Below, piece after piece: positions 21,811 through 35,100 of a stretch of 64,000 nt of DNA. This DNA is from a virus, in the IMG/VR virus record IMGVR_UViG_3300034683_000142, positions 1 to 64,000 of that record, one strand, 5' to 3'. The stretch's first letter is position 1, and each line of letters starts with the position of its first letter. Below the pieces are notes generated by a model that was given only the letters and a program-made list of their open reading frames with translations, was not told the origin of the DNA and ran no database searches. The position numbers were made by a program, and so were the translations under genes.

Positions 21811-22653
21811 TTGAACAAAGTCCAGGCTCCTAGCTTACTCTTAGAAGATTATAATTACTTTATTAACAAAGCTATTAATCAGTATGTAAATAAAGTATAT
21901 AACTTGTACGACATCAACCAACAAAAATCAGATGATGTAAGAGTACTTAAATCAACAGCAATACTAGTTCCTACTGTGCAAACAGTATATAGTACACTAA
22001 ATGAAGAATCTAGATTACTGTACAAAACATATGAAGTAGTTCTTCCAGATGATTATTTACACATTTTAAACTGTGTAGTTGAATATGATGTTTTAAAAGA
22101 TTATAAATGCTACAATAAGGGTAGTAAATGAGCCACAGGAGCTAAACGGCTGACAGCCGATATGTTTTCTCAGATAATAAATAATTACTACATGCGTCCA
22201 TCTTATAAGAATCCGTATTTTTATATTAATAATATAACTACGGATACAACTTATCAGACAGCAGATAACCAAACTCCTATTACTTATTCTGAAAATTTAA
22301 ATGCTGGAGTTCCAGAAAATGTAGAAAAAGTTTCTGGAGTTAGGTACGGTAATAAGAATCAAGTAAGATTGGAAATAAGATATGGCAAAGATGATGCAAT
22401 TTTTAAACTTGCATTGGTGTATGTAGATTATTTAAAAGCTCCGCAATTCGTTAGGCTTACTCAAGAACAAGTCGATCAAGTGGAGGATACCTCCCAAGTT
22501 CTTGAATTTCCAGATTATGTTTGTCAGGAAATTGTGAATGAACTAGTTATGTTATTATTAGAGAATGCCAGTGATCCCAGATTACAAACTAACATCCCTA
22601 TTAGTAAATCTATAGCTAATCCTGTACAGGAACAACAACAGAATAATAGATAA
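21811..22653 (+). CDS. crAss-like head/connector protein without an ATG start
   Basis: From TTG 21811 the protein is 280 residues. The frame stays open up to a TAA at 21757-21759, and the extra upstream codons read LKDITSKQAFEYALVE, which looks like genuine protein and matches my memory of the N-terminus of related crAss proteins. No ATG or GTG exists in this stretch, so initiation is at TTG or at a non-standard codon near AAGGA (21766-21770). One TGA (22129-22131) is read as Trp. The protein is alpha/beta with a long helical N-terminus (YFINKAINQYVNKVYNLYD) and a Gln-rich end. A connector or ring role is inferred from position. Confidence 0.65.
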
Positions 22654-22685
22654 ATTTTTATTTTTTGAAAATAAATAAATAAATT

Positions 22686-23606
22686 ATGTTTCAATACACA
22701 AAAACAACGATTATAAATGGGCAATACGCAGTAGATGCTCAAGGTAATCCCCTATTAGATAGTGCTGGTCTTCCAGTAAAAAAAGTACAAAAAGCTTCTG
22801 ATGATTCATCTATTACTGTAATAGGGTCGGGAACTTTTCTTAAAGATAATATAAAAAGTATTTATAAACGACCTTACGAAGCAGGTGTAAAAGAAGAAGC
22901 TACACTAACAGTTAGTTTGAGTGGTGTAACTGCTGGAGATATTTTAAGGCTTACAGTTAAAGTTAAATTGGATGGGACTACTCAGTCTGACTATGCTAAC
23001 TTTACTTATGACTTTAGACAACCAATTACAGTAGATATTGCCTCTTCTGGCACAGCTACTACTGATGCTGCTGAATTTGTTAAAGTTTTCAACAAACTTA
23101 AAGCAGAATATGGTAGGTCATTATTTACAACTTCTGCAACTGCTGAAACTATAACTTTTAAAGCTAAAACTAATGATCAAAGGTTTGAGTCTATAGTATT
23201 AGAAAAAGTTGGTGCAGTTCCTTTGAATACTTTAACTCCAGAAATTAAACAACTTGCAGTAGGTAGCGTATCAGTTCCTGGAAAGAATGGATTTGGAGAT
23301 GATGCATGGATGTTAAAATCTGTAGTTATTCCTACTCTTGAAAATACCAGAGTATTTGGAATACTTAAAGATGAAAAACCTGTTCTAGGTGGTAACTATT
23401 CTCAATATACTCTCAAATATGAAGTAATGTCTGATGAGTATGACATATGGAATGGTAACAAAGTGTCAGTTACAAACCATGTATTCTGGGTAGCAGCTGA
23501 TCAGGTAACTAATTTTGAAAATACAGTTCTTGCTGTACACTCCCCTATTAAATCAATAGGAGAAGGTGGTGTAGTAACAGATGTAGAATTGGTTGTAGGG
23601 CCCTAA
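22686..23606 (+). CDS. Putative auxiliary capsid or tail protein, 306 aa
   Basis: The 306-residue protein is beta-rich with a Thr/Ala/Gly-rich middle (about residues 75-175), the pattern of capsid decoration or tail-tube proteins. All three Trp codons are TGG. It lies inside the head-protein block and is followed by the strongest terminator in the window, suggesting that it ends a highly expressed transcript with the capsid genes. I recognise no named family; a virion structural role is inferred. Confidence 0.7.
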   Translation: MFQYTKTTIINGQYAVDAQGNPLLDSAGLPVKKVQKASDDSSITVIGSGTFLKDNIKSIYKRPYEAGVKEEATLTVSLSGVTAGDILRLTVKVKLDGTTQSDYANFTYDFRQPITVDIASSGTATTDAAEFVKVFNKLKAEYGRSLFTTSATAETITFKAKTNDQRFESIVLEKVGAVPLNTLTPEIKQLAVGSVSVPGKNGFGDDAWMLKSVVIPTLENTRVFGILKDEKPVLGGNYSQYTLKYEVMSDEYDIWNGNKVSVTNHVFWVAADQVTNFENTVLAVHSPIKSIGEGGVVTDVELVVGP

Positions 23607-23632
23607 ATTATAGTTATAAATTAAAAACCTTT

Positions 23633-23664
23633 AAAAGGCGGCGGAACAAACTGCCGCCTTTTTT
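23633..23664 (+). terminator. Strong Rho-independent terminator
   Basis: AAAAGGCGGC (23633-23642) pairs perfectly with GCCGCCTTTT (23653-23662), with a 10-nt loop and a T tract. The GC-rich stem stands out sharply from the AT-rich surroundings. It ends the head-gene transcript and separates it from the connector and tail genes. Confidence 0.9.
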
Positions 23665-23675
23665 ATTTAAAATAT

Positions 23676-24344
23676 ATGATAACAAAACTAGCATCTGCTA
23701 TATATAATGATGTAATAGCTGGATTATCTGGATATACTTCTACTCCAACTATATCTCTTCCACAATTGGAAGATGAGATTGTGGAAGAAAGGTTACAGGT
23801 AATTAAAGAGTATATGTATAGAAATATGATACCCAGAGAAGATTTATACATGGCGATTAATTGTATAGAAGTAGATTGTAAGTCTCTGGATAGATGTCCT
23901 TGTAATAGAGCTACTTATTCAAAACCGATAGCACATTTTGAAATACCACAAATAATTAACGGAATTCCAGATGGTGCTATAGAATATATTGGATCAGTGG
24001 ACAGAATGGTACAATTTAAAGTATATACTTCTACAGCTTTCTTATATCATAAGTATTTAAGGAGAAATTCTAATAAACCATATGTTTATATAGAACCCAC
24101 CCCAAACGAAAATAATAAGTATGATGGGTGGATATTCAATGCTCCATTAATAGAAGTTATTTCAGTTGTGGGAATTTTTAAAGATCCAAGACAAGTAGCT
24201 GAGTATGATTGTTGTAAAGATGATGAAATAGAGAACTATACATTTATATCTACTGAAGTTAAGAAAAGATTAACTGAGAAGAAAATCAGATATTATAGGG
24301 CTCTTCTTCAACCACCACAACCAAATAATCAAGAACCACATTAA
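23676..24344 (+). CDS. crAss-like connector (ring) protein candidate, 222 aa
   Basis: The 222-residue protein has a helical N-terminus, a Cys-containing segment (CIEVDCKSLDRCPC, about residues 65-78) and an alpha/beta core with YVYIEPTPNENNKYDGWIF. The four closely spaced Cys could bind a metal. Its single Trp is TGG. It opens the run of connector and tail genes after the strong terminator. The type of protein and its place fit one of the head-to-tail ring proteins of crAss-like phages, but I cannot name which. Confidence 0.65.
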   Translation: MITKLASAIYNDVIAGLSGYTSTPTISLPQLEDEIVEERLQVIKEYMYRNMIPREDLYMAINCIEVDCKSLDRCPCNRATYSKPIAHFEIPQIINGIPDGAIEYIGSVDRMVQFKVYTSTAFLYHKYLRRNSNKPYVYIEPTPNENNKYDGWIFNAPLIEVISVVGIFKDPRQVAEYDCCKDDEIENYTFISTEVKKRLTEKKIRYYRALLQPPQPNNQEPH

Positions 24345-24355
24345 TATAATAAATA

Positions 24356-25066
24356 ATGCACGAATTTAAATATCCATTTAATACTGCATATGTTCAAGCA
24401 AGAGAACTATATGGGGTAGAACTAAATCCAGATGAATTTGAAAATATAGGTATAGTTGCTTGAGATAGAATTGGAAATAAACAGACAGCTCTATATAAAA
24501 TTGTTTTAGAACCTGAAAAGGTAAATGAAGGAGTCTGGGCTGTAGATTTGCCATGTAATGCTGATATTATAGAAGCTGTTACTGCTGAGTTTGAAGATTG
24601 GGAAAAAACTTCTAACAAGGCTTTAACATATCAAAATAGTAATGGTTGGATAGAGCAATATATCGAAAGAGGTAAAGTAAATACTAATGCTCTATATCAA
24701 TCTGGAAGATTTATTAAGTATAGGAGAGAACAAAATACTTTATACTTTGATGTTCCTTATAAAAAAGTATATATCCTATATAAAGGATTTATAGCTGATG
24801 AAGAAGGATTACCATACTTAACAGGAAAAGAAGTAGATGCAATAGCTGCATTCTGTGCATATATAAATGATCTAAAAGGAGCTAGAATAAGTAGAGATGC
24901 AAACTCTATGCAGTTAGCTAGTTATATGGAGCAAGAATGGAAAAGATTGTGTACTAGAGCAAGAGTTCCAGACTATCTGAACCAGAATGAAATGGATGAA
25001 ATACTAAATGTATCTACTTCATGAGATAGAAAGAGATTTGGGAAAAGTTTTAAGCCTATACGCTAA
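24356..25066 (+). CDS. crAss-like connector/tail protein, 236 aa
   Basis: Reading two TGA codons as Trp (24461-24463 and 25022-25024) gives 236 residues. The core (about residues 60-220) is alpha/beta with GVWAVDLPCNADIIEAVTAEF and a helical end with YMEQEWKRLCTRARVPDYL. The second TGA sits where a standard-code stop would leave 222 residues; reading through adds DRKRFGKSFKPIR, a basic tail. The next gene starts at 25008, inside this one, so the tail overlaps it by 59 nt. Either a basic extension or a relic stop is possible. Structural role inferred from context. Confidence 0.7.
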
Positions 25067-26147
25067 TATGAGGTGACTATTCAATCATGGAATATCTGCA
25101 TCAGAATTATATTCTGGAGACATGTCTGATATCTGTGATAAAGATTATAGATGATTTATAAATAACTTTTCATACAGGGAAGATAACCTAGAAAGTTATT
25201 TTGGAAGTATATTTATGTATTCTATAGATATAATAATATCCTATGTTATAGAAAATAAAGTAAGATTTGTTGGGCCAAAAAATCTATTCTATATAGATTT
25301 TGAGATCTTTCAGGATGAAGAATTTAAAAGACATAGGCAATTAGGTAGAATGCAAGATATAGATTTAATAGAAGCAGATTTTACAGGATATCAGTTAACA
25401 TACTTTTATAGATATTCAAATAAAGATTCAAGATATAGAAAAACTAATTTTTATATTGGATCTAAACACAGAGAGAAGTTCTTGAATAAGGTAAATTCAG
25501 GAGAAAAAATGTATTCTGTTAAGGATGTAAAACTTGAGTACTTTTTACCACAAATATATAAAAAATTTCCAAAGTTATCAAAAAAGGAAATAAAAAAGAT
25601 ATTAATGAGAGGGTATTTTAGAATGTATTATGCAATAAAACAAAGGTGTTATATTACTCTTAGGTCTAAAATGTATAATATATCATTCTTTGTTGGAACA
25701 TTCTATAAAAGTCCAGAAAGACAGATAACTGAGTACTCATTTAGAATGAGGAAGAAGCTTATCAAGATAGCTAAATGAAAAAAGACTGAATATGATAATA
25801 GTTTTTATATAGCCATATCAAAAAGCAGAATGGCAGATTGAGTAGCTTTAAATAATAAAAATGATAGGGCTGGTTGAATATGATTAGAATTTAAAGATGT
25901 TATTGCTAGCAAACAATTAGAGTCTGCTCTATATAATTCTGTTTATTCTTATATATTTAGAATAAAAGTTAAAAAGAAGTATACTAAAAGATGAGTTTTT
26001 AGAATAGAAGATAAGAAGTATAGAGATCCTGCTTTTATAGGTATAGCAATTAACTATAAATTACAACCAGCAACTATACATTGAAAAGAATTAATAAAAG
26101 GATATAATGAAGAAGGAAGCAGTGAATTTGTTCAATCAAGGTCTTAA
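25008..26147 (+). CDS. Connector/tail protein, 379 aa, rich in Tyr, Arg and Lys
   Basis: Eight TGA codons are read as Trp. ATG 25008 is preferred to ATG 25068 because the extra residues (MYLLHEIERDLGKVLSLYAN) form a sensible amphipathic helix continuous with the rest. The protein is basic, very rich in Tyr and aromatic residues, and alternates helices with strands. It overlaps the previous gene by 59 nt and the next by 41 nt, consistent with tight co-translation. No family is recognised; a head-tail joining or nucleic-acid-contacting role would fit the charge and position. Confidence 0.7.
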
Positions 26148-28323
26148 TATGGACCTTAATACCATAGTTGTTCCTAATAATATACTAACTGATAATCTAA
26201 ATGGCACTTTCTTAACATATAATGGAGATGAGCTCTCATTACAAAATGATGCTGGGAATACTAGAATACCAATAAAGGATACTATAGAATCTGTTAAGTT
26301 AAGTGAGGGTTTTTATCCACTAGGAATGAAAGAATATGGTGGAGTATTATATATAGTATCAGCTAAAAAAGGTGTAGATCAAGATGGATTACCAAAACCA
26401 GAACTAGATGAAATAGAGATAGGTAGTTATCCTAGCCCAGAATTAGCTAGTTATACTACTTTTCATGGGCAATTGGATACAACTTTAATTTATCCAAATC
26501 AAACAAATACAAATATATTTTATAAATCTCTGGTTATAAATAGAGACTATTTTAAAACTGGAAGATACATATCATTTATATGTAAGGATAACCCAGCTCC
26601 AGACATGAGTAATGTATGAACTTATTGAGACCATAAAGGTTTGTATATTATAAAATTATATCTACAACTTGATAATGGATTAATAGACTTAACAGATGAT
26701 ATATGAGATGCATTTATTGAATATAAACAAGAAAATCCATCTGATACTTCTTTACATTGGTTATTAAGTAAAGATTTTATATATTTCTGCCCATATAGTT
26801 ATAAAGGAAGATTAGTTGTTGAAGTAGTAATTAGTGAACCAGTTTTTGAACCAATAAAATACTATGATTTTATAGTAGGTAATGGTATATATACATTTAA
26901 GTTAGATATACGTGTAGAAAATACAGAGGCTTTACAAATTATAGGTTATAATATAGACATAAAAACTGACGTTGAGAAGTTTGATGGAGACTTGGATACT
27001 ACCGTTAAAACTTATAGACTTACAATCCCTCAGTCTGGCATAATCAGTATATCTGAAAATGTAGATTCTAAAAACAGAATGATGCATTATACTATCACAC
27101 CAATATTTAAATATATTAATACAAATGAAGAGTTGGATTGAAGTTCTTTTCCAGATGAATTTAAATCTAAATATACAATTGCGAATTATGTATTATTAAA
27201 TGAAAAATATAACAATGTAGGATTTAATGCACAAGAAAGTGAGTGTATTCCATCTGAAGGAAAAAGAGCTATAAAAGCAGTAGCTTTAATAGGAGAAAGT
27301 GGATATATAAATACTAACTTAGAACAAGAATTATTAAATAATCTTCCATATGTATTTTGTAGATGAGATTATACACCTCCTCAAGATACATACAATGTTT
27401 TGGGTACTTATGAAGTATCTGACAGAGGATTACCTATAAGTATTGACACTAATGATGAACTTTTTTCAGATACTTTCATAAGAGATAGTATAACAAATAA
27501 ATTACAAACATTTCCAGTATTGGTGTCTGATCCATTCTGTTCACAGTCTGTTATAAAACTAGAATTCAGCGCTCCACTAGAAATGGAGTCATCTAAAAAA
27601 ATTAAGAATGGTTCTTTAACTATATATCAGGATAATGCTGCAACTATGCTTCCATATGAATCTACTGATGGAAAAACTTTTAAAGTATATATAGATTCTA
27701 CAAAAAGTGTAGATATAAATTTTTCTCATCCTAGCTTTAACAATGTAAGATTTACAATACTTAAAGAAAATTTAAATTTTACAGATTCGTATAAAATAGG
27801 ATTAATTCTGGAACTTGTTCCTACATATGTAGATGAAGATGTAACAATGATTACAGAACTTATGTTTAGAACTCCTGATTTAGAGCCAGTTATAGATGAA
27901 CTTGGAGATTATATAGATAGTTTATTTGATTCTAATTTACCTAATAGAGTACAAATAGTAAAAACTGATCCACAAGCTACATTTGAAATATCTGAAAATA
28001 GAATGTATTTTGTTAAAGAATCTGGTTTTTCACATTTTGATATGATAATTACTGGAACTGATTTAGTAGTATATGGAAGAACTTCAATAAGATATGGATA
28101 TAAAATAATAAATGCACAACCAGTATTGGAAGGTGAGTATAGAAATATTAGGCCACAATCAAACATAAGCTATGTTAAATTGGGAAGTAATGATTTAGGA
28201 TATATATTATTTAGAGAATCTTCACAGTTTAATCCAATAAGACTTAGTGGTACATATATCAATTCTAGAACCTCTGATACGACATATAATGCTTCTGGTA
28301 GAAGGTCTTCTGGAACTAGGTAA
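26107..28323 (+). CDS. crAss-like tail protein (muzzle/stem type), 738 aa
   Basis: The 738-residue protein contains five TGA-encoded Trp. Its N-terminus has NQGLNMDLN, then NILTDNLNGTFLTYNGDE, then GFYPLGMKEYGGVLYIVS and IGSYPSPE near residues 60-120; I recognise this order as a conserved crAss-like tail protein signature. The remainder is beta-rich. It is followed 27 nt later by another large tail gene. In crAss-like particles such proteins line or cap the short tail; the precise position in the tail is inferred. Confidence 0.75.
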
Positions 28324-28350
28324 TAGTACTTATAAAATAATGAAAAAATA

Positions 28351-31300
28351 ATGAGTTTACCAAATATAGTAATAGACTTTAGTAACCTTATTCAGGGTAA
28401 CCCTGAAGAAGGTAAACTAATATACAAGTATAATCCATTCTTTAATTTAAAAGTAAAGAATCCAACTACTTACAGGGATCTAACTAGTTTAAGAATTAAT
28501 GCTATTAAGGCTGGACTAAGTACTAAAGCTCCGATAGATATAGATATAGAAGAGTCATATGATGGTTCTGCTAACCTAATACTAAATGATAGAGTTAACC
28601 CACTTAAAATAGTTAATTCTAGATTCTATCTTATTGATTCTCTTAATTATAAAATAGGAGATAGAAAAGGTAACTTAGATACTAATATATATACTGAGGA
28701 CAACTTTAAGGTAGAAGCTAGTTTAGTAAAATCTGTAAATAGTTTAGTTAATATAGAGTTTGTAGGCATCTTTGAAGGTGGAAGAATGCCTGTTGGTAAT
28801 TATACTTTCTATATAAAATTAGCAGATTCAGATGGTAATGAATCAGATTTTATAGCAGAAAGTGGAAAAGTAGTATGTCATATAGGAAATGTTAATCAGC
28901 CTAAATATATAAGAGGTGGTCAACTAAATGAAGACAGTGGTAAGTCAATCAAACTAAATGTAAATAATGTAGATATGGCTTACACCTATGTAAATATCTA
29001 CTATACTAAAACTACTGGAACTAGTTCTGAAGATATAACTAGCGCATACAGAATAGTAGATAAATATAAAATTATGGGGTTAAATACTCCAATAACAATT
29101 ACTGGCTACGAACAGCATGAGAGTATATCTATTGATGATATTAATATAAGATATGCTGAGTTTGATTCAGCAAAAACTCTTGAGAATTGTCAAAATATCT
29201 CATTTGCTGGAAACATTACTAAAAAATATGATTTATATCAATATTTAGCAAATCTTAGTTTATTTATAACTCCAGAAATAGTTAATGAAGAAACTATAGG
29301 TAATTTAAACCATAATTATGAAGAAACAGTAAGCTATACTAAAGGATATGAATATTATAATGTAAATAATATATATTATAGATTAGGATACTGGGATCAA
29401 GAAATATATAGATTTGGTATAGTATATATATTAAATGATTATACATTATCCCCAGTCTTTAGTATTAGGGGAACTAAAGAACTAAGTACTACTTATGTAT
29501 GAAGTGATATAAAATTATCAAAAAATATAAGAGGTAATATTATAGAAACTGAAGAAGATAATATAATAGAAGGTACTAATGGTTTAGATAATAATAAAGG
29601 TATATTTAAAATAGTAAATGATGGTAATCCTGTATTTTCTAACAATGGTATTAGGCCTATAGGTATAAGATTTAAATTCCATTCTGATGTTATCACAAAT
29701 AAATTAGAAGGATTACCTGCATTTACCTTAGGATTCTTTATAGTAAGACAAAAAAGAATTCCTACTATACTAGCCCAAGCTGTTGGTATATCAACTACAA
29801 TAAACGGAAGACTGCCAGTTATTAAAGTTGATTCTGATTATATAATAGAATCATTTTTAACTAAAGATGTAAGAGGAAAACCATTTCTTGGAAGTTCTAT
29901 ATTTAAAGTGCCACAAGATAAAATAGTAAATAATGCACTATTATGTCCAGAAGCTGACTTAAGAACTGAAATATATAACACATATTTTAATTCAGCAGAA
30001 TATACTCTTATAGAAAGTAAATATCAACCTCATGAAGATCCCATAAAAGGCAGATCATTTATAAAGAGTAGCTCAGACAATTCTCATTATTACTTAGGAG
30101 AATTAGAAAGAATAAACGTAAATAATTTCATGATTAATACTGGACTCTTATTAGTGGAGCCAGAAATAGATCTAACAAGAGGAAATAAGTATAATTTCTC
30201 TAGTAAAGCAGGAGATGCTATAGCAGCATATAAAGCAGAAGATGTGTTTTATGGAGACTACTCTAATCCATTAACTCCTATAGATGACTTAAACTTCTTT
30301 AACAATTCTAATTCTAAAATTAGAGGTATATTTAATACTTATATAGGTACAGATTATAGTAATATTAAACAAGCTACATATTATAATATATATCAAAAAG
30401 GTTACAACTTTGATTTGTACTGAAAAGACTATTTTAAACTTAGAGCACATGATTCTAGTCCATTTTTTCCTGTAAGTGATAAAATATCATGAACTAGAAT
30501 AGTTAATAATAAGACTGATGTATTCTATAGAGGAGACTGTTATATAAATACTTATACTCATAGAATGAATTGAAATTTTAAAGATCCAGAATTGCCTACA
30601 AATAATAGAATTGTAGATAGATATACATGATATAAAAATTGAAGAGTGGTACAAAAAGCTTCAGTATCCGTAGATTATGAAGGTAATAGAGACCAAAAAC
30701 TAAGTTATTATAAATTATTGCCTGTATTTACTTATAAAGATGATATATCTATTGAGTCTTTAATATATAAAGATGCTGCAATTGAGCCTCTTAAAGGTAT
30801 AATAGATCCAGAAGATAAAAGCTTTAAAAAGTATTCAGAATTAAATGGAATATTTGGGTATGATAAACTAAATAGACCAGATATAAATGCTGTAGGACTA
30901 GGAAACTGGGTAACATTTAAAGTATGTAGTAATGTAAACTTGGCCATGAGAGACATTGATTCTAGCAGACCAGAAGAAGAAGCTGTATTTCATATGAAAA
31001 GGTCTTTCTTTCCATTACAAAGTATAGATAAAAACATAAAACTTCCAGAGTCTAGAGTATTAAATAGTGGTATTAGTAAAACTACTGGTGATAGATACTA
31101 TTATGAACTTGGCGACATACCCTTTATAAAAGACACATTTTCAACTAGGATATATTATTCTAATGTATTACAACAAGCTATATTTGTAAATGGTAATAGA
31201 GTATTCTTATCTAAAAATTATCAAGACTACTCTATGGAGTACGGAGCTCTAGTTAAATTAGTAGAATGGTATGGCACTTTAGTAGCTGTGATGGAACATG

Positions 31301-32124
31301 GTATATTAATGATACCAGTTAACGAAAGGGCTATGATGACTAATGAATCTGGAGAGAATGTTTATATTAATACTGATAACGTACTTCCTAAAAATCCAGT
31401 AGTAATTTCTAATACATTTGGATCTTTATGACCAGATTCAGTAGTTAAAACTTCTAGATTTATCTATGGAATAGATACAGTTGCTAAAAAAATATGAAGA
31501 ACTAATGGAGAAACTATAGAGTTAATTTCTGATTTAAAGATTCAAAAATTCTTAAATGATAATATAAACTTAAGAGAATCTGATAGAGATAATACAATCT
31601 ATGTACACTCTATAAAGACTCACTATAATGCTTTTAAACATGATGTGTTATTTGTATTTAAATATGGTACAAAGAAATGACATTTATGTTGAAATGAGAT
31701 ACTAGAAAAGTGAGTAACTAGGTACTCATGATTTCCAGAGTTTTCAGAAAATATTAACAATATTTTTTATACATTTGCAAATACAAATGTTCATACAGCA
31801 GCTGGTAATTATTTATATAAACATGGTTTTGCAGGAACTTTTAATGAAAAAGGAAATATAGAACCAACTAAGTGATATGAAGAACAGCATCCATTTGAAT
31901 TTGAATTTGTAGTTGCTGATTCTGAAGGAGTTCAAAAAATATTTGATAACCTAAAAATAATATCAAATAAGGTAGAACCAAATTCACTTATTTTTGAAGT
32001 AACTGGAGATGGATTTGAATGAAATGAACAAAAGAAAGATATAATATCACTTAATAATATGGATTCTGAAGATGAGGAAGAATTACTTACAGGTTTTGGT
32101 TCTCCATTTACAACTATATTCTAA
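28351..32124 (+). CDS. Large crAss-like tail protein, 1257 aa
   Basis: One frame of 1257 residues crosses about 14 TGA codons, eight of them in the last 230 residues. The N-terminal third is beta-rich and includes VGNYTFYIKLADSDGNESDF and VVCHIGNVNQPKYIRGGQL, a signature seen in large crAss-like tail proteins. Residues about 850-1030 are richer in charged helices, with a conserved-looking YGTLVAVMEHGILMIPVNE stretch. The acidic C-terminus ends FGSPFTTIF. It probably builds the tail barrel or needle with the 738-residue protein upstream. Named role uncertain. Confidence 0.75.
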
Positions 32125-32145
32125 TAATTATAAATTATTTAACAA

Positions 32146-35100
32146 ATGCCAATAGACAATTTAACCTCTCTAACTCCGAATAAACAAAATCATCCAGAGG
32201 TAATTCCTCCTAATGATCCAGTATATTATCTTTCAGCGGCTGAATATAATAAGTTATTAAGTACTTTACAAACATTAATAGATGATTATAATCTAAATGT
32301 GTCAGCTTTAGGAGAAGGTATTTCTTTACCATTAATAACATCTGGAGACTCTTTAACTGAGCCAACTGATTCTAATATATTCTCTGCTGCTAGAGTACTA
32401 CAAGAAATAAGAGATGTATTACTAGGATATGATGACTATTATCTGTCTAAAAGAATGCCTGACACAGCTGAAGGTAAAATAAGATTTAATAAAGGAATTC
32501 AATTAGGCGATTATCAGAGTGGTTTCAGAGGAGGAATAATAAATGAGAATGCAGATGCAGAACTGCAATCTCTAACACTTAGAGACTGATTACAAGTTCC
32601 AGAACTAAGATTCAACAGAATTGAAGTTTACATGGGAGATAAGTGAAGATCACCAGGAGGTGGTATAATAGAATCTGTTGATATCCAAAATCAAATTATT
32701 ACTCTTAAACTAGAACCAGGAGAATATGGAGCAGTTGCAGTAGGAGACCTATGTATGGGTATATTTCACTCTGTAATAGACTCAAATAATGCAACTTCTG
32801 ATTTAGATGATAGTAGAAACAATAGAGCTATAAAAGGATTTGCTACTTCCTACTTTAAAGTAGAAGAGCTTCTTAATCCTTCTGAAAATAATAGTAGATT
32901 TAGATATAGTTTAAGACCTATATCTGAAAGATACTCTAGACAGATTCAACCAGAACCTTTTATGCATTTTGCTGCATTTGGTAATACTATTGATACTAGC
33001 AGACAAAGTTCTGCTTATGAAACCAGAACTTATCAAAGATTCTTAATAAATATGAATGATTGGGAATCTACACAATTTAATGTAGCAGCCCAATTTGGAG
33101 ATCTATCTAATCTTAATGCTTTAGGACTAACTGGTTTAACAGGATACTCTGTATATTTAAATAATGTATATTTTACAGGAACTATTCAGCAAATGAAAGC
33201 TCCTAAAATACAGTATGGTACTTGGTGAACTTGAAATGGTACTGAATGGGTAGATAGTGGTGTTCCAGCAGTTATTCAACCACAAGATGGTATATATGCA
33301 ATTTTAATTAATGACAGTTTAGCAATAGGTAGAACTGATACAAATTTTCTACATACTTGGGCAGAATTACATGTATATGAAGGAAATACTGAGTTAGTTT
33401 ATAATAAAGTCGGAGCTACAACAAGAGGTACTTATACAGTTTCTGTAGTTCCAACAAATGTTACAGTTGGAGACCTAGTACAAACTACCTTAAACGGAAA
33501 AACTTTCCTTAAAACTACTCCTATAACTGGAATAAATGCAGAAGTAAATTCTGGCAATATATTGTTCAATATAACAGGAATCAGGCTTGATGGTACTACT
33601 TTTAGTTTTTCTAAGAACCAAACATTTGTAAAAGTAGATTCTGGTGTAGATGGAGAAAGTAGTGAATACGTATTTACAAGAACTACTACTGATGCTGCTC
33701 CTTTAAAGCCTGATAGTCAAAATACAGATGGGTATATCCCTAATGGCTGAACAGCTGATCCAGTTGGCCCAGATTCAGAATATAAATTTGAATGAGTTTG
33801 TAAAAGACAGAAAGTAAATAGTATTTGGTCTGCCTGGTCTAACCCAGCGCATTGATCTATGTATGCAGCTGATGGCATAAATGGAAAAGATGGCAAATCT
33901 ATTGAGTACATATATACCAGAAATAATAATGACGAATTTGGAACTGATAGTAACATACCACCAACTTCTCAAACAGATGATTATGTTCCACCTGGTTGGA
34001 CTGATGAACCACAAGGGGTAAATTCTGATGCAATTTATGAATGAGTAAGTCAGAGAACAAAAAGTGGAGGTATTGGAGGAGTGGGTGGTACATGAAGTCC
34101 ATTTTCTAGACCTGCTTTATGAGCTAAATTCTCCTTCGATGGATTACCAGGAACAAAAGGTAATGATGCTATTAATGTAATATTGTCTAATGAAACCCAT
34201 ATATTTCCGGCAATAAATGGCGCTGCTATAAATGGCTCAACTTCTGCTAGTGTATTAGCTTATAAAGGAACTACACAAGTTACTCCAACATCAATAACAG
34301 TTGGAACTATGCCTACAGGAATGACTGCTTCAGTAAATAATAGTGTAATAACATTTTCTGTAACAACTAGTATGATATCTAGTAGTGGTATGGTTCCTAT
34401 AACAATTGTAGTAGAAGGTCAATCAATAATAAAACAATTTAGTTACTCTTTATCTTCAAATGGAAAAACTATTTCTCTAACAGGAAGTACTCAAGTAATA
34501 AAAGTAACTGCTTCTGGTAGAGAACCTAATACTAACTTTAATATAATAGGTACTCCAGTAAATACTACTATTACAGAATGGACTTATAGTACTAATGGAG
34601 GAAATTTTTCAACTACTGTACCAGCAGGATTAAGTAGGTCTGGTAATACAGTTACTGTAAATCCTTTAAATGTTACAGCTAGCACTATTTCTATAAAAGC
34701 TTCTGATGGAGAAATTTCGGATGTATTTACTATTGCATTAGTGTATGATGGAGCACAGGGCCCTCCTGGAACTGGAGTACCGATAGTATATAGGGGTAAC
34801 TACTCAGATAGTGCAATATATTATGGTAGTACTACTAGACTAGATATAGTTAAGTTTCAAGAAGTATATTATAGAACTACTGATACAGCAGGACAATTTA
34901 CTGGTATTCAACCAGTACCTGGACAAGATACAGATCATTGACTTAGGTTTGGAGAATCATTTGAAGCAATAGCTACAGGATTAATATTGGCAGAGAAAGC
35001 TAATATAGCTGGTTTTGCTTTTGTAGATCAAACAATGATTTCTCAAAATGGGATAGATGCTAATGGTAATGCAGTTAGTTTGGGATCTGATAACACTCCA

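Noticed and set aside
17557-32124. Portal or terminase gene near the capsid gene
   Set aside because: Crass-like phages usually have them near the capsid gene, but no protein here shows a terminase ATPase motif or portal-like character.
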